In this document: positions 42,968 to 53,141 of the stretch, piece by piece
Numbering within the stretch: position 1 is the first letter of the stretch
Layout of the letters: every line of letters starts with the position of its first letter
Source: Campylobacteraceae bacterium
GTDB taxonomy: Bacteria > Campylobacterota > Campylobacteria > Campylobacterales > Sulfurovaceae
Assembly: GCA_027068975.1 (NCBI GenBank)
Contig: JALXFN010000073.1
Span: forward strand, 1 to 57,039
Reading direction: 5' to 3'
DNA length: 57,039 bases
Notes under the pieces: model-generated
What the model saw: the letters and a program-made list of their open reading frames with translations, nothing else
Told to the model about the DNA's origin: nothing
Database searches by the model: none
Position numbers and translations under genes: made by a program

Positions 42968-43700
42968 CTATTTTCCTAAAATGATAAACATACTCTACAT
43001 TCCCTGACTTACCTGTCAGTTTTGAAGGAGTACTATAACAGAGTTCCCACCCCAACTCATGAGCTTTTAGTTCAAACTTCTCTTTAGCTTCTGCGATGGC
43101 TTCTAAGTTAACCACTACACCTCGACTGTCACGTTTTACTGCTCTTCCTACCTCAAACTGTGGTTTAAAAAGTAAAATCATGTCACCACAACTTAAAGCA
43201 TCAATAGCATCTACAATTTGTAAAATAGAGATAAACGACACATCACAAGTGACCAGCTCAAAAGGCTCTGATTTAAAGTTACGAATATCGGTCTCTTCAA
43301 AAACATGCACCTTTTTATTTTCCCTTAAAGAGTGATGTAACTGGTTTGAGCCTACATCAACGCAAGATACAGAAGCTACCTCATTCTCTAATAGAATCTG
43401 TACAAAACCACCTGTACTTGAACCAATATCTAAAGCTTTTTTCCCTCTGAGTTCCATGGGGTACTCTTCTAAAAAAAGCTCCAACTTCTTGGCTGCACGG
43501 CTTACATAGAACTTCTCTTTATCTATATCTACATTTGTCTTCGCATTACACTTATGTGAGGCTTTTGCTACCTGACCATCTACAAAAACCTTCCCTCTTT
43601 TTATGGCATCTAAGGCACGATTTCGACTCTCAAAGTAACCTTGCTCTACCAAATATTTATCTAATCTTATTCCACTACGCACACTTACCATCCAAAACAT
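42960..43700 (-). CDS. tlyA: TlyA-family rRNA methyltransferase (S4 + FtsJ)
   Basis: 246 residues: N-terminal S4 RNA-binding domain (SGIRLDKYLVEQGYFESRNRA), then a SAM methyltransferase with DIGSSTGGF. TlyA 2'-O-methylates 16S/23S rRNA and affects capreomycin sensitivity where studied. Start is uncertain: ATG 43700, ATG 43691 and GTG 43682 all lie inside the end of the Fic gene and none has a strong ribosome site. Confidence 0.92.
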   Translation of the reverse strand: MFWMVSVRSGIRLDKYLVEQGYFESRNRALDAIKRGKVFVDGQVAKASHKCNAKTNVDIDKEKFYVSRAAKKLELFLEEYPMELRGKKALDIGSSTGGFVQILLENEVASVSCVDVGSNQLHHSLRENKKVHVFEETDIRNFKSEPFELVTCDVSFISILQIVDAIDALSCGDMILLFKPQFEVGRAVKRDSRGVVVNLEAIAEAKEKFELKAHELGWELCYSTPSKLTGKSGNVEYVYHFRKIVV

Positions 43701-45030
43701 CTTTTATATCTGCTAAGGCAATATACTTCACGGTTCTACCCTCTTTCATAGGTGCTAAAACTTTATAGTTTGTTAGCTCTTTAAGGTACTTTCTTGCTGT
43801 ATTTTCTGACACTTCATAGTGGTTGGCTATCTCTTTTACTGTAAAGGTACGCCCTGGATTTTTCATGGCTTTTTTTACAATATTTTTCTGAATAAAGTTC
43901 AAACAGTCAGCCATTTTAGAGTTTTCTAACAACTCAACCACCTCGTCAAACTCACGGCTTCGCTCATCTAAATAGTTAAACAACTCATCCATAGAGCGTA
44001 AAATAATATCTACCTGATAGTAGATAAAATAGGTCAAGTCGCTCTCATCTATTTCGGTATACAAATATGCCATACCATACTTTACAGGAGCCTCTTTAAG
44101 CAGTTTAGAAATAGACAAATACTCAAAAAACTCAAAACCATTTTTTAGCATAAACCAGTAAAAAATAGCTCGTGCTGTTCGTCCATTACCATCGGCAAAG
44201 GGATGCTCATAACCTATCATAAAGTGTAAAATAATCGCTTTAACAATGGGGTCTATAAAGTCATCACCACCCTCACCAGAATGTATGGTATTGGCAAAGG
44301 TACAAAGTCTCTCTAAACGTTTTTCTATCTCTTCAAAATGAGGTGGCTGATGTAACACTTCTCCATCAATTCCATCGGAAATCACTATCTCATTGTCTTC
44401 TCTAAACTCCCCTGGAACCACAGCATTTTGTGATGTTCCTTTGGTTGCTATTTGATGAAAATACTTTATCATATCTATACTAAGTGGAGCGTCTATAAGC
44501 TCTTTAACCTCATTCATAAGCAAATAATTATTTAAAATCATTAGCTCATCTTCCGAGCGTGGCTTTCGTGCTTCTACCAGCATTTTTTTAGCCACACGAC
44601 GTGTGGTAGAAGCTCCTTCGAGTTGTGCAGAGCTAATTGCCTCCTCCATCACCAATGATGAGATAAGAAACTTTTGTTTCACAGCAGAGTTTGAAGTCAT
44701 GGCTTCCCCTGAAAGCTTAGCTATTTTATAAAGCTTCGCTTGTAAAGAATCTGGTTTACAGTAGTGAAAGTGTTCTTCATTTACATCTAACAAATCAATG
44801 GGTTTACGTTTGGTAAAACGACACCATTTTGTCACCAGCCATGCTTTTTTTACATCATGCTCTTTAGGTACATGCCACTTAAACTTATCCCAATAGAGGT
44901 AACGACCTTTATCATCAGTTTCACGAAAATACTCCATAAGGTAGCTCTCTGAATTCATCATATTTAAAACAACAGCTAAATTATCAGAAGTGAAGGTTAT
45001 GGGTGATTTTTCAATACGTGATTTTGCCAT
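43675..45030 (-). CDS. Fic-domain protein with inhibitory motif and winged helix
   Basis: 451 residues. The Fic core motif is HPFADGNGRTAR with catalytic His276, the hallmark of AMP-transferases. An N-terminal inhibitory helix (class II, motif [S/T]xxxE[G/N]) is seen as S134-AQL-E138-G139, so it should be self-inhibited. The C-terminal ~80 residues form a winged-helix DNA-binding domain (EIANHYEVSENTARKYLKEL). Target protein unknown; it could also regulate its own promoter. No antitoxin gene is adjacent, fitting class II. Overlaps tlyA by 26 bases. Confidence 0.93.
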   Translation of the reverse strand: MAKSRIEKSPITFTSDNLAVVLNMMNSESYLMEYFRETDDKGRYLYWDKFKWHVPKEHDVKKAWLVTKWCRFTKRKPIDLLDVNEEHFHYCKPDSLQAKLYKIAKLSGEAMTSNSAVKQKFLISSLVMEEAISSAQLEGASTTRRVAKKMLVEARKPRSEDELMILNNYLLMNEVKELIDAPLSIDMIKYFHQIATKGTSQNAVVPGEFREDNEIVISDGIDGEVLHQPPHFEEIEKRLERLCTFANTIHSGEGGDDFIDPIVKAIILHFMIGYEHPFADGNGRTARAIFYWFMLKNGFEFFEYLSISKLLKEAPVKYGMAYLYTEIDESDLTYFIYYQVDIILRSMDELFNYLDERSREFDEVVELLENSKMADCLNFIQKNIVKKAMKNPGRTFTVKEIANHYEVSENTARKYLKELTNYKVLAPMKEGRTVKYIALADIKDVLDGKCA

Positions 45031-45040
45031 ATTTTCTCTT

Positions 45041-45077
45041 TAGCACAATTTTTTATTTTTGCACTATTGTAGCACAT
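45041..45077 (-). promoter_or_regulatory. fic promoter with direct TGTGCTA repeats
   Basis: An extended -10 TGC-TACAAT (45074-45066, minus strand) lies 35 bases upstream of the ATG. TGTGCTA occurs twice in direct repeat, at 45076-45070 overlapping the -10 and at 45047-45041 in the leader, 29 bases apart; a weaker GTGCAAA lies between. They could be operator half-sites for the winged-helix domain of the Fic protein; this is conjecture. Confidence 0.4.
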
Positions 45078-45243
45078 AATGTAATAGAAAAGAGTAAAAA
45101 AAAAGATATAAAAGCATTATTAATTTAAATTAACCTTATTTTTATTATTTATAAAATAAAATATATAACTTTTATAGATTTATTAAACAATTGTTATCTA
45201 TTATTTAGTTAGAATCTGAAAAATATAATATAAGGTAAATAAT

Positions 45244-45894
45244 ATGTCATACCCTCTTATTCTAGCACTAAGTGCTACTATTCTATTCTCTGGTTGTACC
45301 CTTATCTCTCAAATAATGGAAACTTCTACAGGAGAATCTCAAAAGAAACCTATGATAGAGAAAGATACGACACAAAAACACAAAGAGATAAAAAATCAAA
45401 ATTTAAGTAAAGACTCCCATAGTAGCAATATTATAAAAGATGAATTTAACGATTATGAATTAACCATAACTCAAGATGCAAATAACCTAGAAGGTAAATA
45501 TGCTTTAGAGAGAGGTCAAGTCAGTTTTGCTGGGGCAAGAAAAGAGATAGTAGATTCTAAATTGGTCATAGAGAAACTTGGTGTTAATGATTTTGGATAC
45601 TACTATACCATTAAACTTAAGGGGTATCCTGCTAATGAATATTTTGGTATTTTCTCTAAAAAAGATGGGAAATATGTCAAAAAAATAATATCTGATAATG
45701 GAGAAATATCCTATTATGACAACATTGAACTTATACACGAAGATACAAGAGTTAAGCTAACAGAAAATACTAATAATGGTAAACGTATTATTATTTGGAA
45801 AAAAACCAATTTTGAAGACAATGATGAAAGACTCAATGGAGCAAAAGAGATTTACAATCAGGTATGTAAAGCTAACTATTGTGAAGGATTATAA
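45244..45894 (+). CDS. Lipoprotein of unknown function
   Basis: 216 residues. Lipoprotein signal peptide ends LFSGC, Cys18. Residues 19-60 are a Lys/Thr/Ser-rich linker and the rest is beta-rich (YELTITQDANNLEGKYAL, YYYTIKLKGYP). AAGGT precedes the ATG. Two Cys near the end (VCKANYC). No recognisable catalytic motif. The gene is AT-rich and stands alone, convergent with ilvC, with a shared hairpin. Confidence 0.72.
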   Translation: MSYPLILALSATILFSGCTLISQIMETSTGESQKKPMIEKDTTQKHKEIKNQNLSKDSHSSNIIKDEFNDYELTITQDANNLEGKYALERGQVSFAGARKEIVDSKLVIEKLGVNDFGYYYTIKLKGYPANEYFGIFSKKDGKYVKKIISDNGEISYYDNIELIHEDTRVKLTENTNNGKRIIIWKKTNFEDNDERLNGAKEIYNQVCKANYCEGL

Positions 45895-45900
45895 TACTTA

Positions 45901-45926
45901 GTGAGCTAAATTAATATTTAACTCAC
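45901..45926. terminator. Hairpin between convergent lipoprotein and ilvC genes
   Basis: GTGAGCTAAAT (45901-45911) pairs with ATTTAACTCAC (45916-45926), one mismatch that is G-U on the minus strand, TAAT loop. Can serve both genes; no clean U-tract. Confidence 0.45.
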
Positions 45927-45950
45927 CTATAAAATTTGAAGTGTAAAAAC

Positions 45951-47042
<1,092 letters not shown>

Positions 47043-47086
47043 TCAGCCCTACTCTTTGTTTTTAAGAAGAGAATTTTATGCTTTCC

Positions 47087-47224
47087 GTAGGGTGCCGTTT
47101 TCCAACGCACCTTAAATACATCATAAAGGAAAAACCCCATCAAAACAAAAACGGTTTGAGCTTTATAAAAATCAAAAGCATTTTTATATGCCAATATTTG
47201 GTGCGTTAGAAAACGGCACCCTAC
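47087..47224. repeat. Paired REP elements (BIME), family A
   Basis: Left unit: GTAG (47087-47090) then GGTGCC-GTT-TTCC-AAC-GCACC (47091-47111). Right unit, inverted: GTAG (47224-47221) then GGTGCC-GTT-TTCT-AAC-GCACC. Stem of 8 bp with one bulged C. 88 bases separate the hairpins. The GTAG of the right unit supplies the TAG stop of the minus-strand gene that ends at 47221. Confidence 0.8.
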
Positions 47225-48171
47225 CAATATTCCACAATATTTTTTAATTTCTCACGCTCATAATACTCACAATTTCCCCAACGGTAAAAAATAACCTCTT
47301 TAGGCTTTTTCATAACAACTTTTAAAGCATCTATAGCCTCTTGAAGCATCTCAACAGTTACCTCATCTACTCGAACTTTGTCACCTTTATAGAAGAGTCG
47401 TTCTTTAAAATAGTGTGTTTTCTCTACTACATAAAGGTGTTCTTTTAACTTTTTAAAATGGCTATCTAACTCTTCTTCTCTTACGCCATCCATCAGTCCT
47501 ACTACTTTTGAAAAACGTATAATGGTCGCTTGAGAGTAGAGAGGTAAAGCAAGGTTTAAAGCCAAGGGGTAGCTCTCAAAATTATAATGGTACTGCTTGG
47601 CTACTGCTAAATCTAAAATATAATTCTTAGTCTCTATATCTTTAAAGTCACTCATGTTGTAGTACATAAGAACCCCGTAGTCTACAGGTGGTACGCCAGT
47701 TTTTTTATGGTATTTTACTTGATGTAGTCGAATGGTGGCTGATATTTTTTTAGCACTCTGCTCTTTTAAGCGTTTTAAAAACTCAAAATAACTCTTTTTG
47801 CTACGCTCTGTCCAGTCACAATCTACTTGGATTTCACTGTAGTTTTTTAAGGGCATCTTATTTAAAGCGTCTAAAACTTTTCTGACCATGGTAGAGGCTT
47901 TCATTTTTTTCCATACAGAGTTGTCCATGTAAATAACAGGTACTGTCTCATGAAGAGGCAATGTTTGAAAAGAGGTTTTTTTAAATGCGAAACTACTATT
48001 ATAAGCAATATCTAAAACCTTTACGTAACGTGGAGGGTGACTCTCATTGACATCTACTTTGTAATTTGATGTCCAGTGATAAAAGGTATAGGTTGTTTTT
48101 GGGGATGGTCTGTTATAGATGTACCCAAAAAGAAAAACAACTATAACAAAAAGAGCTAATATTTTTTTCAT
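47221..48171 (-). CDS. Membrane-anchored DUF3142-like protein
   Basis: 316 residues: N-terminal TM (about 5-20), then a TIM-barrel-like domain with FYHWTSNYKVD, IQVDCDWTERSKKSYFEFLKRL, SATIRLHQVKY and VLMYYNMSDF. This order fits DUF3142, which I place near glycoside-hydrolase-like folds; no catalytic pair is certain. It follows a large lipoprotein gene with a 4-base overlap (ATGA-type), so the two form a unit. Its stop codon TAG is the GTAG foot of a REP element, so the last residues may be element-derived. Confidence 0.72.
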   Translation of the reverse strand: MKKILALFVIVVFLFGYIYNRPSPKTTYTFYHWTSNYKVDVNESHPPRYVKVLDIAYNSSFAFKKTSFQTLPLHETVPVIYMDNSVWKKMKASTMVRKVLDALNKMPLKNYSEIQVDCDWTERSKKSYFEFLKRLKEQSAKKISATIRLHQVKYHKKTGVPPVDYGVLMYYNMSDFKDIETKNYILDLAVAKQYHYNFESYPLALNLALPLYSQATIIRFSKVVGLMDGVREEELDSHFKKLKEHLYVVEKTHYFKERLFYKGDKVRVDEVTVEMLQEAIDALKVVMKKPKEVIFYRWGNCEYYEREKLKNIVEYW

Positions 48172-50336
48172 TTAAAATATCTAAACGTTGCACATTTTTT
48201 AATAATCTCTTTTCCATATTTTGTCTTACTGTACTGCTCTTTATAGTTATAAATAGCCTCTGTAAATTTTGGAGATTTTTTTAACTCTTTTGTATCAAAA
48301 TACGCAACATAGATACCATATTCATCGGCTTCATTTTTTATCAAAGCACGGTTATACTCTATTTTAAGTAGTTGGTAGGCTATTTTGGCTTTAAACTCTG
48401 GATTCTTTGCATACTTTTCTGCTAACCTATACTCTTTTTCTATCTTGTCAAAATTTTTCAAAATATGCTCTGCCTCTGCATTTGAAAAAGAGGTTACACT
48501 TCTGTCAATTGACCCTGCCATAGGAAAGTTACCAAACCAAGAGCTGTTATAGAGTCCATTGGCATAGAGGTAGTGATCCATAGCAGAAGTTGGGTTCTTT
48601 TTTAGGGTTTGTTCTATTTTTAACATGGTCTCTACAAACTTTCTTTGCCCATACCCTTTGCCTTTTATCTTTCTGTTATTTCCAGAGAGTGAAACATTAA
48701 AAGGGTTAAACTTTGTTTTTATGTTGAGTTTTGGTACCTGTTTCATGTAGTGATTTGCTTTTTCAAAGTTTCCATCTTTGGTATAGAGTATGGTTAAAAA
48801 CTTTGCCACATCATTTTTTGCCAGTGACTTCATAACAAATCTAAAAACTTTCTGCTCGTAAATACTTCTATCTCTCTTCTCCACATAACGCTCAAAATCA
48901 TCTGCTTTTATGGCATCCATATACATTCCTACATAGGAGTAACCCGTAGAAGGCATAACTGAACAGTGTTTAGAAAAAAGCTTTTCAGGAGAATTTTTAG
49001 GATACAACTTTGCCATAAAGTAAGCCGTATAGGCAAAGATGTCATCTCTTTTTTCAGGAGGAGCCTCTTTTAAGAGTTTGGTCAAGTGTAAAAAGAGTGC
49101 TTTGTTGGCTCCTTTTTGTGTTGAGGTAATGGCTCTTACTCCATTGACATACTTCAACATATCTACAACTATTTTCTGTTTAGGAGTGGCTAAAGCATTA
49201 AGCTCTTTAAACTTTTTGTCCAACTCATTTAGATGCTCTTGCTCTTTTACATTCATATAAACTTTGGCATATAAAGAGAAAAACTTTGGTTTTTTAAGTT
49301 GCGACAATGTCTCTAAAAAATATGCTTTTTTCTCTAAGTAGCTTTGGTAATTGGTTCTCTCATATTTATCGTTTTTATCTACGCTATCTTCGTCTATATA
49401 TTTGGCTTGAAAATCTTGTAAAATCATATAGGTTAAACGCTCAAACCAAACAGAATCTGGAGCCAATTTAGCCAGTTCTCTATGCTCCATAAGGGGTACA
49501 CCCTCCCACTTTAACGCTCGAAGAAAGTAAAAGAGTGCTTTTTGGTCAGATGTTTTAGTCTGAGCTAAAAGGTTACTCCATTGCTGGTCATTTTTTATTT
49601 TAAAGTCATAGTAGCCTAAATAGGGGTTGGTTTTGTTGTTTTTTAAAATCTCTCCATAGAGTAAGTTTGACGCTACATCTTTTCCTAAGTGCTGTAATGC
49701 TCCTGCTCTTAGGGCATCTATCCACTCAAATACAATTGAGTCTACATCTTTAACCTCATCGTAATACTTTTTATAGAGAGCCAATGTCTCTTTATAGTGT
49801 TCACTGTAGTGGTTGAGTCTCATTACTAAAAAAAGATAACGTAGCTTTAGAAACTTGTCATCTTCTGCTTCTAATGCTTCTAGACCTCTTTTTATTAGAA
49901 CGTTTGAACTGGTTTTGACTTCATCATAGCCTTGTGCATTTTTTTGTTGGTCAGCAATATAGTTAAAATATTTTTCAAAACTTTTATTATCTAGTTTAGT
50001 TTTATACTTCTGAAGCCGAGGCAATATCTCCTTATCACCATAAAAAAGTTCATCAAGCTCTTTAATAGTCAAACGGTTTTTAAAATATTTTTGCCACTCT
50101 TTAAGATTTAACTCATGAGATTTTTTCTTAAAATAGGCTACTCTTTCACCATAACCATAGGCACCTGAACTTGCCAAATTATAAAGTGGATTCTCCTCTT
50201 CTAGGTTAATAAGTGAGGGGTCTAAAAAGTCATAGCTATTATCTTTAACAAAAGAGTTAAAGTATCCTCCCCCTCCACAAGCTGTTAGTTTTGTAAAACT
50301 TAATAGAGCGATTAATAGTGTTGTCCATATTTTCAT
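48168..50336 (-). CDS. Large lipoprotein with helical repeats
   Basis: 722 residues from the ATG at 50336, which has AAGGGGAG upstream; a longer frame adds nine residues. Lipobox LTAC, Cys20 followed by four Gly. The rest is largely helical, with repeated aromatic/Lys motifs suggesting degenerate TPR/SEL1-type repeats. I recognise no enzyme domain. It is co-transcribed with the DUF3142-like gene, and a partnership in the envelope is likely. Divergent from mutY. Confidence 0.7.
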   Translation of the reverse strand: MKIWTTLLIALLSFTKLTACGGGGYFNSFVKDNSYDFLDPSLINLEEENPLYNLASSGAYGYGERVAYFKKKSHELNLKEWQKYFKNRLTIKELDELFYGDKEILPRLQKYKTKLDNKSFEKYFNYIADQQKNAQGYDEVKTSSNVLIKRGLEALEAEDDKFLKLRYLFLVMRLNHYSEHYKETLALYKKYYDEVKDVDSIVFEWIDALRAGALQHLGKDVASNLLYGEILKNNKTNPYLGYYDFKIKNDQQWSNLLAQTKTSDQKALFYFLRALKWEGVPLMEHRELAKLAPDSVWFERLTYMILQDFQAKYIDEDSVDKNDKYERTNYQSYLEKKAYFLETLSQLKKPKFFSLYAKVYMNVKEQEHLNELDKKFKELNALATPKQKIVVDMLKYVNGVRAITSTQKGANKALFLHLTKLLKEAPPEKRDDIFAYTAYFMAKLYPKNSPEKLFSKHCSVMPSTGYSYVGMYMDAIKADDFERYVEKRDRSIYEQKVFRFVMKSLAKNDVAKFLTILYTKDGNFEKANHYMKQVPKLNIKTKFNPFNVSLSGNNRKIKGKGYGQRKFVETMLKIEQTLKKNPTSAMDHYLYANGLYNSSWFGNFPMAGSIDRSVTSFSNAEAEHILKNFDKIEKEYRLAEKYAKNPEFKAKIAYQLLKIEYNRALIKNEADEYGIYVAYFDTKELKKSPKFTEAIYNYKEQYSKTKYGKEIIKKCATFRYFK

Positions 50337-50386
50337 TGTTCTCCCCTTAAAGTCATAAGACATTCTAACAGTTTTATTTTAAAATT

Positions 50387-50395
50387 TGCTACAAT
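50387..50395 (+). promoter_or_regulatory. Extended -10 box 5 bases from the mutY start
   Basis: TGC-TACAAT, then GGCAA, then ATG at 50401. No ribosome site; a leaderless mutY transcript is possible. Confidence 0.5.
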
Positions 50396-50400
50396 GGCAA

Positions 50401-51375
50401 ATGCAAAAAACAACCTACACTGAAATACACAGCAACATTTTATCATGGTATAAAGAGCATGGAAGAGTTACACTTCCGTGGCGAAACAGTAGCTCTGCTT
50501 ATGAGATTTATCTTTCAGAAATCATGCTACAACAGACCCAAGTCAAAACCGTACTTGAACGTTTCTACTTTCAATTTTTAGAAAAATTTCCTACTCTAAA
50601 AGATGTGGCTAATGCTCCTGTAGATGATATACTCAAAGCATGGGAGGGTTTGGGTTACTACACTCGTGCTAGAAATTTACATAAAACAGCCCAAGCAACA
50701 AAAGGAAAACTCCCCTCAACTGCTTTAGAGTTAGAAAAGCTTTCAGGCATAGGCAAATCAACAGCTCATGCTGTGGCATGTTTTGCTTTTGGTGAGTCCC
50801 TACCCATTTTAGATGCCAATGTTAAACGTATTTTACACCGTTTTTTTGCCCTAAAAGAGCGTAACGACAAAACTTTATGGGAACTTGCTTATAGACTCTT
50901 TGACCAAAATAATGCCTATATTTACAATCAAAGTATGATGGACATAGGTTCACTCATCTGTAAACACAAAAAACCCAACTGTTCTGTTTGCCCCTTTGAG
51001 TCAGGCTGTCAAGGAAAAGCTAATCCTCTACTCTACCCTGAAAAAAAGGTGAAAAAGAGCAAACCTGTGCGTAAACGTTTTATGGTTATTTACCACCATA
51101 ATGACCTCTACGCTTTAAGCCAAAATGAGACCAAGCTACTGGGTGGGCTTTGGGCTTTTGAACAAGTAGAAAGTTTTAATACCAAAGAGAAAAATGTAAC
51201 ACAACTGGGTGATTTTGTCCACCACTACACCCACTTTAGGCTCGATGCCACCGTACTACTGGTGAATGAAAACAATAAAAAGAGAGAATACTTCTCATTT
51301 GAACAGATAGAGAACTTAGCATTAAGTGGAGCCGATAGAAAAGCCTTAGCTTTGCTTAAGGGGTATATCTCGTGA
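50401..51375 (+). CDS. mutY: Adenine DNA glycosylase
   Basis: 324 residues from ATG 50401. Helix-hairpin-helix LSGIGKSTAHAVACFAFGE, catalytic Asp in ILDANVKRIL and the 4Fe-4S cluster C-x6-C-x2-C-x5-C (CKHKKPNCSVCPFESGC). The C-terminal ~100 residues form a NUDIX-like MutT domain that recognises 8-oxoG. Removes A mispaired with 8-oxoG. No ribosome site precedes the ATG. Confidence 0.95.
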   Translation: MQKTTYTEIHSNILSWYKEHGRVTLPWRNSSSAYEIYLSEIMLQQTQVKTVLERFYFQFLEKFPTLKDVANAPVDDILKAWEGLGYYTRARNLHKTAQATKGKLPSTALELEKLSGIGKSTAHAVACFAFGESLPILDANVKRILHRFFALKERNDKTLWELAYRLFDQNNAYIYNQSMMDIGSLICKHKKPNCSVCPFESGCQGKANPLLYPEKKVKKSKPVRKRFMVIYHHNDLYALSQNETKLLGGLWAFEQVESFNTKEKNVTQLGDFVHHYTHFRLDATVLLVNENNKKREYFSFEQIENLALSGADRKALALLKGYIS

Positions 51376-51473
51376 TACAATTTGTAGGTTGACTTAGAAA
51401 AAATAGACATCTTTCCAAATAGGTAACATTTCTACACATTTATATTGTAAAATATAAACCAAAAAGGCAAGAT

Positions 51474-52619
51474 ATGAAAAAATATAATAAACCAATACAA
51501 CTAATCTTTACTAATCTTTTACTCTTCTCTACTCTAGCCATAGCAGAATCTCAATTTAATTTAGAACAAGAGAGAAGCGAACTTTCAAACAAAATCTTTA
51601 ATCATTATGACCTTAATAGAGACAAGACATTATCTTTCGATGAGTTCAATACATTTTCTACAAATATGAAACAAAAAGAGGAAGAAAAACTTATAGAGAA
51701 CATCATCAACTCATGTGACAAAAACAACAATGGTAAAATCGAATTTTCTGAAGTTCCAACAGAAAAAGAGATGGAGGAAGCGTTTAAAAAAAATTATCAA
51801 AATATAGAAAATATGTGTTATATGGATAAAATAGAGTTCAATCGTATCAATAAAGATGACAATGAATTTATTACTAAAGAGGAGATAGCTCTCTCCTTTA
51901 CTTCTCCCTACTTTGAAATGTGGGAGGATACTCCTTCTGAAATACCAAACAGAGATGAACTCAAAGAGTTTAAAGAACGGCTAGAAAACTGTGATACAAA
52001 CAGAGATAGAGAGATAACACTAATAGAAGCCACTTCAAACATCTGCTATATGAGTTCAGAGGAGTTTTTAGCCTACAGTGGAGACCCTGAAAAAAGTTTT
52101 AGCATAGATGAAATTACAAAAGCTCCTAATGAAAGAAAAATAGAACTTGAAGAGAGATTTAAACGTTGTGATAGTGATAATGACGATAAGCTAAGCCTTG
52201 TAGAAGCTACCTCTATGTTTTGCAATATGCAATCTAATGAGTTTATAAGAATGGATACCAACAACAATAAATATTTAACGAAGAGTGAGATAAAAAAGAT
52301 GTACGAAGAGGAGATGAATGGAGCTGATAGGGTTCCAGTTAAAATCTCAAAAGAGATGCCTCCTATCATTCAAGTAAGTATTGCTCTTAATCAATGTGAT
52401 GAGAACAAAGATAGAAAATTAACCAAAGATGAAGCCGAAACTTGTGAACTACCAATAAAAACTTTTGAAAAATTTGACTACGATGAGAGTAACACTATTG
52501 AAGAAAATGACATGAAAATGATACAAACAGTAGAAGAGTTTAATATACTTGATAGAAACAAAAATAAAAAACTAGAAGCAAAAGAGTTTCAAGAACATAT
52601 GGACAAAAGAGAGTTCTAG
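51474..52619 (+). CDS. Exported multi-EF-hand protein with paired cysteines
   Basis: 381 residues with signal peptide (1-24). EF-hand-type loops begin near residues 46 (DLNRDKTLSFDE), 82, 126, 174, 233, 261, 309, 335 and 360. Cysteines fall in regular pairs at 81/115, 173/191, 232/250 and 308/324; in each pair the first precedes an EF-loop Asp (CDxNxD) and the second follows in a [IF]CxM or TCEL context. This suggests four disulfide-closed double-EF modules. Calcium binding outside the cytoplasm is likely; no other domain. AAGGC lies upstream of the ATG. Its partner is unknown. Confidence 0.85.
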   Translation: MKKYNKPIQLIFTNLLLFSTLAIAESQFNLEQERSELSNKIFNHYDLNRDKTLSFDEFNTFSTNMKQKEEEKLIENIINSCDKNNNGKIEFSEVPTEKEMEEAFKKNYQNIENMCYMDKIEFNRINKDDNEFITKEEIALSFTSPYFEMWEDTPSEIPNRDELKEFKERLENCDTNRDREITLIEATSNICYMSSEEFLAYSGDPEKSFSIDEITKAPNERKIELEERFKRCDSDNDDKLSLVEATSMFCNMQSNEFIRMDTNNNKYLTKSEIKKMYEEEMNGADRVPVKISKEMPPIIQVSIALNQCDENKDRKLTKDEAETCELPIKTFEKFDYDESNTIEENDMKMIQTVEEFNILDRNKNKKLEAKEFQEHMDKREF

Positions 52620-52674
52620 CATAAGATTATTGGTGTATAATAGAGTTTAATTTTTTTAAACAAGGAGTAATATC

Positions 52675-53127
52675 ATGCTCGAATATTTAACAAATGACCT
52701 ACTCTGGTGGCACTGGGTAGTTTTTGGACTTATTCTCATTACTACTGAGATGTTTCTAGGCACCTTTCTGATGCTTGGACTGGGTGTTGCTGCCATGATA
52801 GTGGGTGCTGCCGATAAGCTATTCTCTTTAAGTTTAGAGATGGAACTGGCTTTATGGATACTGCTCTCTCTTATCTCCATCGTTCTATGGTTTAAGTACT
52901 TAAAAGATACGACTGTAGAGTACTCTGGTCAATCTAATTATTCACTTACAACCCAAGGAGTAGTTGAAGAGACCATAGAAGCAAATGGAAGAGGGAAAGT
53001 AAAATTTGATACTCCTGTTTTGGGTAATACTGTCTGGAATGCCACTTCAAAAGAAGATATTTCAGCAGGTAACCGTATAAAAATCGTAGAGATAAAGGGT
53101 CAACTAATCGTAGTTGAAGCCGTATAA
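52675..53127 (+). CDS. NfeD-like membrane protein
   Basis: 150 residues: three TM segments (about 12-31, 35-45 and 57-74), then a C-terminal OB-fold of NfeD type (TTQGVVEETIEANGRGKVKF). NfeD proteins accompany stomatin/SPFH proteins; here the stomatin gene follows after 14 bases. AAGGAGT ribosome site. Confidence 0.9.
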   Translation: MLEYLTNDLLWWHWVVFGLILITTEMFLGTFLMLGLGVAAMIVGAADKLFSLSLEMELALWILLSLISIVLWFKYLKDTTVEYSGQSNYSLTTQGVVEETIEANGRGKVKFDTPVLGNTVWNATSKEDISAGNRIKIVEIKGQLIVVEAV

Positions 53128-53141
53128 ACAAAGGATAAAAA

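Noticed and set aside
51387-51401. TTGTAGGTTGACTTAG as a possible REP relic
   Set aside because: GTAG foot present but no palindrome follows.
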